This document shows, in pieces, positions 1-9,000 of a DNA stretch of 52,819 bases. The notes under the pieces are model-generated. The model was not told the DNA's origin, did no database searches, and worked only from the letters and a program-made list of their open reading frames with translations. This DNA is from Thermoplasmata archaeon (lineage in GTDB: Archaea > Thermoplasmatota > Thermoplasmata > Halarchaeoplasmatales > Halarchaeoplasmataceae): NCBI GenBank assembly GCA_003551065.1, contig PULU01000092.1:1-52819 (forward strand), read 5' to 3'. The number at the start of each line of letters is the position of its first letter. Within the stretch, counting starts at the first letter, position 1. The position numbers and the translations under genes are program-made.

Positions 1-311
1 ATAGTTCTGTCATCGCCTTCACGCAGTGCCTCAGCGGCCAGCTCATGGGCGTAAAGCGGTGCATCGAGTGCTTCCGATAATTGTTCAGCCCCTCCAACGT
101 GATCGAAATGTCGATGAGATAGTATTATCCGGTCTATATCGAGTTCATTATCATCAACATAATCGACGACTCGTTTGATCGGACCTGCACCAGCGTCCAC
201 GATAAAATTCTTCTGAGACTTGATTATATAGATATTGGACGAGAACGCCTTGCCAGCTATCCTTTTGACTTTAACTGTAGATCTCTGCGAATCTCTCAAA
301 TGATCGGTCAT
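1..311 (-). CDS. MBL-fold metallo-hydrolase, C-terminus outside window
   Basis: The frame begins at ATG 311-309, with GGAGG six bases upstream, and runs off the window start; about 103 residues are visible. It contains a VDAG segment near residue 39 and the metal-binding motif HRHFDH (H66, H68, D70, H71), the signature of the metallo-beta-lactamase fold. Such proteins are usually hydrolases with two metal ions (glyoxalase II-like, RNase or lactonase types). The substrate cannot be told because the C-terminal metal ligands are missing. The start lies inside the upstream DUF6485 gene (41-base overlap), which suggests co-transcription and translational coupling. Confidence 0.85.
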   Translation of the reverse strand, partial: MTDHLRDSQRSTVKVKRIAGKAFSSNIYIIKSQKNFIVDAGAGPIKRVVDYVDDNELDIDRIILSHRHFDHVGGAEQLSEALDAPLYAHELAAEALREGDDRT

Positions 312-462
312 AGGTTTCCTCCACGTCATCGGGGAATGCACAGGCCGGCAGTTCTTTGCGGGATAGGTGGTACTGGATACACTCGCAGCATATCCCTTTT
401 CTTGGACATCCAGGGTAAGAACAATTACAGTTATCCATATTTTCAGATTTTTGACACTCCAT
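271..462 (-). CDS. Cysteine-rich DUF6485-type small protein
   Basis: This 63-residue protein has eight cysteines (C3, C12, C14, C19, C25, C26, C28, C41), with a CNC...C...CCEC arrangement followed by ELPAC and a conserved-looking ETYDRS segment. I recognise the pattern as the DUF6485 family, small cytosolic proteins of unknown function; the cysteines suggest bound zinc or an Fe-S cluster, which is inference. A TATA-like element lies about 40 bases upstream (minus strand, near 497-504). The last 41 bases overlap the start of the MBL hydrolase, so the two probably form an operon. Confidence 0.75.
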   Translation of the reverse strand: MECQKSENMDNCNCSYPGCPRKGICCECIQYHLSRKELPACAFPDDVEETYDRSFERFAEIYS

Positions 463-881
463 AATATCACGATTCGAACTTTGAGTTCATAGGGAGATTA
501 TAAATTTTTTGCGAGGATGAGTTTCAGCAGAACTAACTTTTCAGTCTTATGAAATGGTCTAGAAACGGATAATCTGGTGAATCGATATGAGTAATGGATA
601 TGGATAAGAGAGGCAAATCGATCTGATTTAGTAGATTTTCATTCATCTAGTTTGCTGAGCGTTCGTATAGTAGTCTTGTAATCACAAAGCTACTATGACC
701 ACAGCAGTGATGGGGCGAGGTGCAGGATTTTTTTCGCTATATCCTACAGATTATGGTGCAGGTTTGATGTGCAAGTTCATCCGTCCAACTTGACTGTTTA
801 TAGATTACAGGTAAATCTGAACCGCACTAAAATCGATATTAAATCAAATATAATAAAAAACATATACATTCAAAAACACCG
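463..881. other. Non-coding stretch between divergent units
   Basis: No convincing gene is seen on either strand. The left edge carries the probable promoter of the DUF6485 gene (minus strand) and the right edge becomes very AT-rich before the promoter of the secreted-protein cluster. A short inverted repeat, ATAGTAG at 667-673 with CTACTAT at 690-696, could form a weak hairpin. Nothing else is recognised. Confidence 0.5.
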
Positions 882-896
882 ATATATATATATATA
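882..896 (+). promoter_or_regulatory. TATA-box region of the secreted-protein cluster
   Basis: An alternating TA run lies about 50 bases before ATG 942 and about 75-80 bases before GTG 968/ATG 971. Archaeal transcription usually begins about 25 bases after the TATA centre, here near 915-920. That leaves a short leader to ATG 942, matching the ancestral start proposed for the first gene. Confidence 0.5.
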
Positions 897-967
897 CAGG
901 TAGTCCTTTATGTATTGTTGAGAGTGATAAGATATCAAGCGATGTCTCTGAAAAGAATAAAGTACGG

Positions 968-1612
968 GTGATGGTGCTCACGATCGTATTGGTGCTGGTG
1001 GTAACCATGTTGATCACAGGGTGTTTGGAAGAGGAGGACCCGATCGAAGTAGAGGTAGATGAAGGATACGATGAGATAGTGATACCGGAGGAAGAGCAAC
1101 CGGATGAAGGAGGACCGGTAACTTATCCACAAAATCAGTCGATAGTGACAACTAATGTGAACAATGAGAGTTCCCTGGAATTTGAAGTGGAACCGAGATC
1201 TCTTAAGAGATCTGATGTTATAGATGCCCGGATCAAACTATCGGCTGAAGGAACATTTGAAGAGGAGTTAGACGTGAGCACTTTTAAGTTTAGAATATCA
1301 GAAAAAGAAGAAAGTGAAAGTCCATTTAATATTGCTCGAATTCATCCAGAGTATAGTCAAATCGATAATGGTGATCGTTGGCCTCATGATGAACAGCGAA
1401 CAGGACGTGCTATGGTAGGACCAGGGAATTTTGCGCACGAAGGTTATGACCTGGATTCAAATGAATTTTCAGTAGAAACGATGCTGTACTGGGAGATAGA
1501 TTCAGAAAATATAGGAGAAGAGTTTACCCTACAATTAGAAGCGATAGTAGGCGGACTTTCGGAGGATGTTTCAGCTACGATAGACATTCATTTAGAAGGT
1601 GGTGAAGAATAA
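968..1612 (+). CDS. Secreted lipoprotein-like paralogue 1, start region frameshifted
   Basis: A 214-residue protein of unknown family. It has a hydrophobic segment ending in the lipobox ITGC (about residues 16-19), then an acidic mature chain, so it is probably anchored outside the cell by a lipid on Cys. Its C-terminal core (NEFSVET..., TLQLEA, GLSEDVSA) is shared with the next two genes, so this is a tandem family. The start is odd: by comparison with paralogue 2 the protein should begin with MSEKNKVRV, but that ATG (942) is out of frame because of an extra CT at about 945-948. As it stands, translation would begin at GTG 968 or ATG 971 and lose the charged n-region. The stop overlaps the next start (TAATG). 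Confidence 0.7.
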   Translation: MMVLTIVLVLVVTMLITGCLEEEDPIEVEVDEGYDEIVIPEEEQPDEGGPVTYPQNQSIVTTNVNNESSLEFEVEPRSLKRSDVIDARIKLSAEGTFEEELDVSTFKFRISEKEESESPFNIARIHPEYSQIDNGDRWPHDEQRTGRAMVGPGNFAHEGYDLDSNEFSVETMLYWEIDSENIGEEFTLQLEAIVGGLSEDVSATIDIHLEGGEE

Positions 1613-2667
1613 TGTCAGAGGAGAATAGAATTAGGCTGAAGGTGCTCACGATCGTATTGTTGCTGGTGGTGACGATGGTGGTCGTCGGTTATTATCAGAG
1701 AGAAGATGATGATAAAGAAGAATTGGAGATAGAAAAAGGTTCAGATGAATTGACGATCGAATATTTTCCTTCTGAGGGTGAGGTCGATGGAAGAAATTAT
1801 AACAAAAATAGTAATGCTACTACTCTCGTCGATCAAAATAATATTTTAGCTCTCGAAGTCGAAGTGTGGGATGTTAAAGCAGGTAGTCTATATCAGTATA
1901 TAGATTTAAAAATAAGAGGTGAAGGTAACTTTGAAGAAGATTTTGAGCCAGAAATACTCGAATTGAGAGCTCAGGGTAGAGATGAAGAAAATGCTTCGTA
2001 TAATTCTCATACTTTTTCTCAAGATAGAAATTGGCTAGAGACTGAGAATTGTTCAATTAAATATGATGAGGATTATACATCGCTTGGAAATTCTGGTGTA
2101 GAACCTGCAAAGTTAGGAGCTGATATAGAATCTAACAGATTTTTTGCTGAAAGTCGCTTTCAATGGTCGATACCTGATAGGAATTGGTACGAGTCTTATA
2201 CTCTCGAATTACAGGCGATTTTACATGGATTATCTGAAGAGGTAACAGCTAGTATAGATCTGTCGATAGATGTATACTCACAAGTTCAAGGTATGGAGGT
2301 CGAGACCGATAAAGAGCACTATTATACTAGTGATTACACTTCCGAAGAGGATGCTGAAGAAAACCAGTATTATGTTGAACCAAAACTCTATTACGAGTTC
2401 GAAAATCCGCAAATAGAAGAGGACCATCTCTACGACGTAAAGATATCTTTAAGATTAGATGATGGATGGGAGACTTTCTATGAAGGTGAAGACAAAATCG
2501 TGAATATCTCTTACGAAGCGGATTTTTCTTTGGAAGTCGACGAAGGTACAGAACAGCAGGAATATCAGGTAAGATTCACCATAATTTCGCAGGAGAGTGG
2601 ATGGGAATATGACTCTTCGGAGGATATCGAGATATCATTCTACGTGACAGAAGATGGGGGTGGATGA
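1612..2667 (+). CDS. Secreted paralogue 2 with C-terminal extension, lipobox Cys lost
   Basis: A 351-residue acidic protein of unrecognised family. The N-terminus is a charged stretch (MSEENRIRLK), then a hydrophobic segment like that of paralogue 1, but the lipobox position reads VVGY rather than VxGC, so lipidation is not expected; it may be membrane-anchored or simply secreted. Residues about 40-225 contain the family core (ESRFQWSI, TLELQA, GLSEEVTA). Residues about 230-351 form an extra Tyr/Glu-rich, beta-strand-like domain absent from the intact neighbours. The start overlaps the stop of paralogue 1 by one base, so the genes are probably co-translated. Confidence 0.75.
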   Translation: MSEENRIRLKVLTIVLLLVVTMVVVGYYQREDDDKEELEIEKGSDELTIEYFPSEGEVDGRNYNKNSNATTLVDQNNILALEVEVWDVKAGSLYQYIDLKIRGEGNFEEDFEPEILELRAQGRDEENASYNSHTFSQDRNWLETENCSIKYDEDYTSLGNSGVEPAKLGADIESNRFFAESRFQWSIPDRNWYESYTLELQAILHGLSEEVTASIDLSIDVYSQVQGMEVETDKEHYYTSDYTSEEDAEENQYYVEPKLYYEFENPQIEEDHLYDVKISLRLDDGWETFYEGEDKIVNISYEADFSLEVDEGTEQQEYQVRFTIISQESGWEYDSSEDIEISFYVTEDGGG

Positions 2668-2671
2668 ACAT

Positions 2672-3283
2672 ATGAATTTATCCGAAGAAGCAAAACCTAA
2701 GTTGATGGTGGTCGCGATCGTAGCGATGCTGGCGGTTACGATGATCGTGGCCGGGTATCGTGATGAGGGAGATCCGATTAAAGTGGTTGAAGGATTTGAT
2801 GAAACAAACCTTGAATATCTACCAGAAGAAGTAATGTCGGAAAATTATCCCGCTGATCCGGCAACTGCACTTACATCTATCAACAACGAGAGTTATATAG
2901 AATTACACGTTGTACCTCGATCTATTGCAGCAACTGGCATCCGGCAAATGATAAGGTTGGTAATTATCGTAGAAGGAATGATAGATGAGGAGCTTGAACC
3001 CGAATATATTCTCTTAGAAAATGAAGTATCCCGTTCTTTCACGGATTTCATGCTTTCGGATACCATGCTAAATAATGAATCGATCTCGGAATATCATCCT
3101 CAAACAGATACTATACGTAGAGTAGGGTCTTATATACACACGAACGAATTCGTTTTTGAGACCTTGCTACAGTGGGACATATACCCGGAGAACTGGGGCG
3201 AACCTTTGACTTTAGAGTTAAAAGCTACACTTGGAGGATTGTCTGAAGAGGTACCAGCAACCGTCAATATTCATATAGAATGA
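2672..3283 (+). CDS. Secreted paralogue 3, lipobox Cys lost
   Basis: A 203-residue member of the same family. I chose ATG 2672 because a GGGGGTGG sequence lies a few bases upstream and because the resulting N-terminus (MNLSEEAKPKL) aligns with paralogue 2; an upstream in-frame ATG at 2654 is less likely. The hydrophobic segment ends in VAGY, again Tyr where a lipobox would have Cys. The C-terminal core (NEFVFET, TLELKA, GLSEEVPA) matches the neighbours. The start is four bases after the stop of paralogue 2. No function can be assigned. Confidence 0.75.
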   Translation: MNLSEEAKPKLMVVAIVAMLAVTMIVAGYRDEGDPIKVVEGFDETNLEYLPEEVMSENYPADPATALTSINNESYIELHVVPRSIAATGIRQMIRLVIIVEGMIDEELEPEYILLENEVSRSFTDFMLSDTMLNNESISEYHPQTDTIRRVGSYIHTNEFVFETLLQWDIYPENWGEPLTLELKATLGGLSEEVPATVNIHIE

Positions 3284-3540
3284 GGATATGAAGGATAAAA
3301 TGTAACGGTTGATGACGAAATAGAACCTACTGATCATGATGTGTATTTTACATGCCCGATGAGGAATCGTATCATTTGAAGGACCTGACAGAACCTCGTT
3401 AGATATTATGATGTCACGTAACAATGTTCACGATATGACAGATGGGCCGTGACGGTGGACCTGATCCACCACACAATCTACCTTAGGGAGATGATACGTA
3501 GTTTGAAGAGAAGTAGTACGGACAACTAGAACAACCATCT
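3284..3540 (+). pseudogene. Possible decayed C-terminal domain after paralogue 3
   Basis: Downstream of the paralogue 3 stop the DNA still shows short acidic, Tyr-containing coding-like pieces in shifting frames (for example VDDEIEPTDHDVYFT, then PDEESYHLKDLTEPR, then RYYDVT), broken by stops and frame changes. Their composition and spacing resemble the C-terminal extension of paralogue 2. I infer that paralogue 3 once carried the same extension or that a fourth copy has decayed. Similarity is weak and judged by eye. The rest of the gap (3541-3699) is pyrimidine-rich and shows nothing recognisable. Confidence 0.35.
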
Positions 3541-3699
3541 TCCTCCCTAAACCCCTCTTCCTTTCCCCTTTCCGAACGATTGTTGATGTTGGATTTATTC
3601 AAAAGCCTCGTTGGTCCCACTCCAAAATTCAGATCTCGGTTCACCATTTAACATAACTTTCCGAAAAGAATAATTACCGTGACCAGTTCAGCATGAACG

Positions 3700-5616
3700 A
3701 TGGGAACGTTTTGTCAAAGATGTGGGACACTGCTTCCTCCAGATAAAAATGGATCGTACTGCCCAAGATGTAAGAGAGGAGGGATCAAGAAACAAAGAAA
3801 ACCGAAGATGATGAAGGATGAAGGCCCAGGATTATTTCCTTTCAAAGATGTTAGAGATGGACAAAAAGAATTCATGGACGATTCTGAACGAGCCTTCTCC
3901 CAGGGAAAAGTTTTGTTAGCACATGCACCCACGGGTATCGGTAAAACTGCAGCTGTACTCACCTCTGCCGTAAAATCAAAAACGGAGAACAAGAAGATTT
4001 TCTTTCTTACCAGTAAACAGTCTCAACATCGTATAGCGATAGATACAGTACAAAGTATGTCCTCATCTATCAACGCCATCGATATAATCGCTAAGCAGCA
4101 CATGTGTCCCAGGGAGGAATCAAAATTACCGTATCCAGTTTTTGAAAAGTTCTGTAGTGAGAAGGGGAAACAATACTGCAATCTATATAATCGAAAGATG
4201 AAAGATGTTTCAAACCAGTTGAAGGAGGACACGTTGCATGTACATGAGATAGTTGAGATGTGTAGTTCAAAAAACGTCTGTCCTCATAAAGCTGCTCTAG
4301 AAACCGGCAAATACGCAGATATAATCGTGTGTGATTACAATTATATCTTTTCGGACATCAGAGACCAGATATTGGAACAACTCGGTCTTGCCATAGATGA
4401 TTGTCTGGTCATAGTCGATGAAGCACACAACCTCCCAGATAGAGTGAGAGGTCACCTAGAGGAAACGATATCAACTCAGGTACTTCAGGAAGCACATGGA
4501 TTACTGAATATGTCTGATCCATCGCTAGCTAGCTTTATCAAAAGGCTGGTCATGGAGTTCGAAGAACTTGATATACAGGAACAACCTATAGAGAAAGAGT
4601 TCCTTGACGGCATTGTAGATGATGCCCTGAAAGGTGGTCTGATCCACGGCAAGGAGTTCGATACACTGCTGAAGGAATTGGAACAAGCAGCTAGTAGATT
4701 AGTAGAAGATGACCCAGCGGCTTCGGCCCCTTGGAGGGTCTTTTCGTTCTTCACTAAATGGAATAACGAGGGTCCTGAGATATTCAGAGGGTATCGACCA
4801 AATCCCCCGACATTCCAGGTGGGATTACTAGACCCTGCATATATGACAGGAGATATATTCTCACAGATCTCCGGAGCTGTTCTTATGAGCGGAACTCTGC
4901 ACCCTGGTGAGATGTACGCCGATCTTTTAGGTATCGACCGACCGATGATAAAAAGGTATGATTCTCCTTTCCCAGAAAAGAACAGAAAGATGATAAGTGT
5001 GAACAATCTCACAACGTCTTATAAAGAAAGAGGCCTACATATGTACCAGGCCTTTGCAAACAGTATCTCTGATGTTGCTAACAATGTCCAAGGGAACGTC
5101 GCTGTTTTCTTCCCCTCATACAATCTTATGGAGAAGGTCTCGAACAGACTCGAACTAGTACATCTCGATAAAGACCTCATACTGGAAGACAGGAGATATT
5201 CGAAGTGGGAAAAGGAAAGACTAGTAGATTCACTAAAACGCTCGGAAAACAATGTTCTGATGGGCGTCCAGGGCGGTAGCCTATCGGAAGGCGTTGACTA
5301 CGAGGATAATATACTTTCAGTCGTAATTATAGCTGGAATACCCTTCCCTCCTCCATCTATCGAATTGGATTCTTTGCAGGACTACTATACCGAAAAGTTC
5401 GGTGAACAAAAGGGTTTTGATTATGCAAGGGTGTATCCTGCTTTGAACCGTGTACAGCAGGCAGCTGGAAGGTGTATCAGGAGTAAATACGATAAGGGAT
5501 TGATCGTACTGATGGATAAACGTTTCAATTACGATATGTATAAAAATAAGATGCCCGATGATTTTGATTACGATATCGCCGATGACCTAAGATCAGAATG
5601 TGAAGAATTCTTTTAG
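3700..5616 (+). CDS. XPD/DinG-type superfamily 2 DNA helicase with N-terminal zinc ribbon
   Basis: A 638-residue ATP-dependent 5'-3' helicase. A zinc ribbon sits at the N-terminus (C5, C8, C21, C24). Walker A is APTGIGKT (76-83) and the DEAH box begins near D240. Four cysteines between them (about 136, 152, 160, 194) match the XPD Fe-S domain. C-terminal helicase motifs include SGTL and QAAGRCIR (Q-x-x-G-R). XPD-family proteins unwind DNA in repair; in archaea the exact pathway is uncertain. The added zinc ribbon is not part of the classic XPD core and may aid DNA or partner binding. The gene meets the next one tail to tail with four bases between. Confidence 0.93.
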   Translation: MGTFCQRCGTLLPPDKNGSYCPRCKRGGIKKQRKPKMMKDEGPGLFPFKDVRDGQKEFMDDSERAFSQGKVLLAHAPTGIGKTAAVLTSAVKSKTENKKIFFLTSKQSQHRIAIDTVQSMSSSINAIDIIAKQHMCPREESKLPYPVFEKFCSEKGKQYCNLYNRKMKDVSNQLKEDTLHVHEIVEMCSSKNVCPHKAALETGKYADIIVCDYNYIFSDIRDQILEQLGLAIDDCLVIVDEAHNLPDRVRGHLEETISTQVLQEAHGLLNMSDPSLASFIKRLVMEFEELDIQEQPIEKEFLDGIVDDALKGGLIHGKEFDTLLKELEQAASRLVEDDPAASAPWRVFSFFTKWNNEGPEIFRGYRPNPPTFQVGLLDPAYMTGDIFSQISGAVLMSGTLHPGEMYADLLGIDRPMIKRYDSPFPEKNRKMISVNNLTTSYKERGLHMYQAFANSISDVANNVQGNVAVFFPSYNLMEKVSNRLELVHLDKDLILEDRRYSKWEKERLVDSLKRSENNVLMGVQGGSLSEGVDYEDNILSVVIIAGIPFPPPSIELDSLQDYYTEKFGEQKGFDYARVYPALNRVQQAAGRCIRSKYDKGLIVLMDKRFNYDMYKNKMPDDFDYDIADDLRSECEEFF

Positions 5617-5620
5617 ATGC

Positions 5621-6058
5621 TTAGTCTTTCTCTTCTTTTAAGAACCTCATCTCGTTCCAGAGGATCTCATGTTCCAGGTCGTTCTTATCTAAGAAATCGC
5701 TGATCTTATTTGTGATCATGTCTATTTCGGATTCTTCCTCATCGATCCTCGGGTAGATAAAGAATTCAACCCTATCTCTATCTATGGGGAAGATCATCCT
5801 ATACCTTGCTTCCCTGTTATGCCCCATAGGTTTCCTGTTCTGCTGCAGATCTTCCAGATTCATCCTGATAAGCATCTCGATATATTCTTCTCCACTGTCT
5901 TCTGGATATTGATCAGCGATATCCATGAATAGATCGAATAACTCGGGAAATATCGGAGCTAGATCTTTGAACTCTACTTCTTCAGCGAACCTGAATAAAC
6001 TGCTCCTCTTTATGATATCGAATTCTTTCTGTTTCATCTGATTCTCAACCCAATTCAA
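5621..6058 (-). CDS. Conserved-looking hypothetical protein, 145 aa
   Basis: I do not recognise a family. It is a soluble, acidic, mostly helical-looking protein with a basic central patch (NRKPMGHNREARYRM) and an FFIYPRIDEEESE segment. The first ATG is used here; a second in-frame ATG seven codons later is an alternative and neither has a clear ribosome site. It lies downstream of ileS on the same strand, 28 bases before the ileS stop when read in genome order, so it could be upstream-independent or part of a read-through transcript. Coding is supported by codon pattern and compact packing between real genes. Confidence 0.65.
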   Translation of the reverse strand: MNWVENQMKQKEFDIIKRSSLFRFAEEVEFKDLAPIFPELFDLFMDIADQYPEDSGEEYIEMLIRMNLEDLQQNRKPMGHNREARYRMIFPIDRDRVEFFIYPRIDEEESEIDMITNKISDFLDKNDLEHEILWNEMRFLKEEKD

Positions 6059-6086
6059 TTACCATTATTTAGTGATTTTCGTCCGT

Positions 6087-9000
6087 TCATTCGATAGCTT
6101 CCACCCAGATAGTGATATCCTTGCCATTTATGGACCAATCCTTTTCTAGTCCTTCACCACTACCTTCATCTAGCGTCTCAGAGAGGGTCTCGTTCATTAT
6201 ATAGCTCTTCATCTCCTCAACAGCCTCGTGAAGATCATGATCTCCTTTGTATCTAGTATGTATCTTCTGGGTGTATCCTAGCTCCAGGTCTTTTCTCATG
6301 GTCTGTATCCTTCTGACGACGTCTCTAGCTAGACCTTCGATCTCCAAGTTCTTATCGATATCTACATCCATGAAGACCTTTACCTCTTTACCTTCACTAG
6401 CCGTGTATCCGCTTTTGATATCCTCTAGTATCTCAACATCTTCTTCGGTGATATCGAAGCCGTCCAATTCAGCTTCACCTTCATCTAAAAGATCTTTCTT
6501 CAGTGAATTTGCATCAGCAAACTCGATCAGTTCAGCGACTTTATCAGCATCACCTTTAAATTTTGGTCCTAAAGAGGAATAGTTCGGTTCTATCCTAGTT
6601 TCGGTAAGACCACTTTCATCACCGGAGAAAACGAGTTCCTTGACGTTCAACTCGTCCATCAAAATATCTTTGAATATCTCGCAAGCTTCTTCAAAGGAGT
6701 CGTTCTCAGAGACCACTACTGCCTGGTTTAATGGTTGCCTGAGCTTGATGTTCTCCTGCTGTCTCGCATTCCTACCCAATTCAGCGATCTTTATGACTGA
6801 ATCCATGTGCTGTTCTAAACTCTCTTTGATATACTCTTCATCGCTCTCAGGATAATCCAACATATGCACGGATCCTGGACCATCTTCAGTTTCTTTGAAT
6901 AAAGACTGATATATCCTTTCGGATAAGAACGGGGTAAAGGGTGCCATCACCTGGGTCAGTGTCTTCAAGGTTTCATAAAGCGTATTATATGCACTCTCTT
7001 TTTCCTTATCAGTCCCTTCCCAGAATCTCCTACGACTCCTTCTGAGGTACCAGTTACTCAGATCGTCTATGAATTTCTCTATAGCCCTGGTCGATCTATG
7101 GACTTCGAGCTCGTCTAATCCATCTCTTACTTCATTGATAAGAGTATTTTTCTTGGATATGAGCCATCTATCGATCTGGTCGTTGACCTCGTATTCACCA
7201 GGTTCAAAATCATCTATATTTGCATTGCTGGTGAAGAAGGATACCACATTCATCAAGGTATTCAAGGTCTTACTGATCTTCTCGGATACCAGCTCATCAC
7301 TGAATTTTGTGGATTTCCAAACCGGTGAACTCAGGAAATATACACGAGTAGCGTCCGCACCCAAATTCTCTAGTACTTCCATGGGTTCCACAGCATTACC
7401 TTTGCTCTTGCTCATCTTTTCCCCATCTTCATCCAGCACCAGACCTAGAGTCATACAGCTCTTGTAAGCCGGTTCGTCGAATAAAAGCGAACTTATAGCC
7501 AATAGACTGTAAAACCATCCTCTAGTTTGGTCTAAAGCTTCTGTGATGAAATCTATAGGGAAAGCTTCGTCGAACCCATCTTCGTTCTCAAAGGGATAAT
7601 GAAATTGTGCGAAGGGTGCGCTTCCGCTGTCATACCAACAGTCGATCACGTAATCTACTCTTTCCATGGTTCTGGAACATTCTGGACATTCTAGCTTCAC
7701 CCTATCCACCCATGGTTTATGGAATTCAAAATCCTCTTCTAGCGGTTCTTTAGCTAGATCTTCTAACTCCTCTCGACTGCCGACACAGTGTTCATGCCCT
7801 TCATCACATATCCATATAGGTAATGGGGTTCCCCAGAAACGGTTCCTACTCAGTGACCAATCCTTCAATTCGTCCAGGAAATTTCCGAACCTACCGTGTT
7901 TAAGATGTTCGGGTTTCCATGTCACCATATCATTATTATCTATGAGTTTTTGTTTCTCCTGAGAAGTTCTGATGAACCAGCTTTCAAGGGCATAGTAAAG
8001 TAAAGGAGATTCACATCTCCAGCAGAACGGGTAAGTATGGGTTACAGTCTTTCTTTTGATCAGATCTCCCCTTTCATCGAGGTTTTTCATTATCCCATTA
8101 TCTGCATCTTTAACGAACTGGCCAGCATGATCCGATACAATATTCTTGAATTTACCATCTTCATCGACAGGATTCACCAGTGAAACACCTTCTTCTTTAC
8201 ATAATTCAAAGTCGTCTTCACCGAATGCTGGAGCTATATGGACGATACCCGTTCCTTCTTCTAAACTAACAAAATCAGCATGGGTAACATAGTGACTCTT
8301 ACTATCAGAATCCACATAATCGAACATGGGTTTGTATTCCTTCCCTAAAAGGTCCTCACCTTTCATGGTTTCAAGGACTTCGGCATCTTCGAATATATCA
8401 TCTACAAGCTTTTCTGCAAGATAGTATCTTTCTTTATCATGTTCAACCAAGGCATAGTTCAGATCTTTTCCCACGACAAGAAGAAGATTCGAGATGAGTG
8501 TCCAGGGTGTGGTAGTCCAGGCCAAAAAGTAAGAATCTTCATCTTCCAACTTGAAACGGACATATATCGAGGGGTCTTCCGTTTGTTCATATCCTTGAGC
8601 GACTTCGTGACTTGATAAAGGCGTCCCACATCTAGGACAATATGGGACAACTTTGTAACCTCTCTCTAGAAGACCGTTCTTCCAGTGCTGTTTTAAACTC
8701 CACCAAACACTTTCGATATAATCATCTCTCATGGTCACGTAGGCGTTTTCATAATCGATCCAGAAGCCTATCCTTTCGCTCATATCCTCCCATTCTTTCT
8801 GATACTTGAACACACTCTCTTTGCAGAGTTCGTTGAACCGTTCTAACCCGAACTCCATTATCTCTTCCTTCGTATCTATACCTAACTGCTTTTCGACTTC
8901 GATCTCGACCGGCAGTCCATGGGTATCCCAACCTGCTATATTTGGGACGATCTGATATCCTTCCATGGTCTTGTATCTAAGATAAACATCTTTAGCGACT

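Noticed and set aside
667-696. Short inverted repeat as a transposon end or attachment site
   Set aside because: Only seven bases per arm, no second copy seen, and no transposase or integrase gene in the window.
4485-5012. 175-codon antisense frame inside the XPD helicase gene
   Set aside because: It is the mirror of a well-supported helicase frame, with Ser/Phe-rich composition typical of shadow frames.
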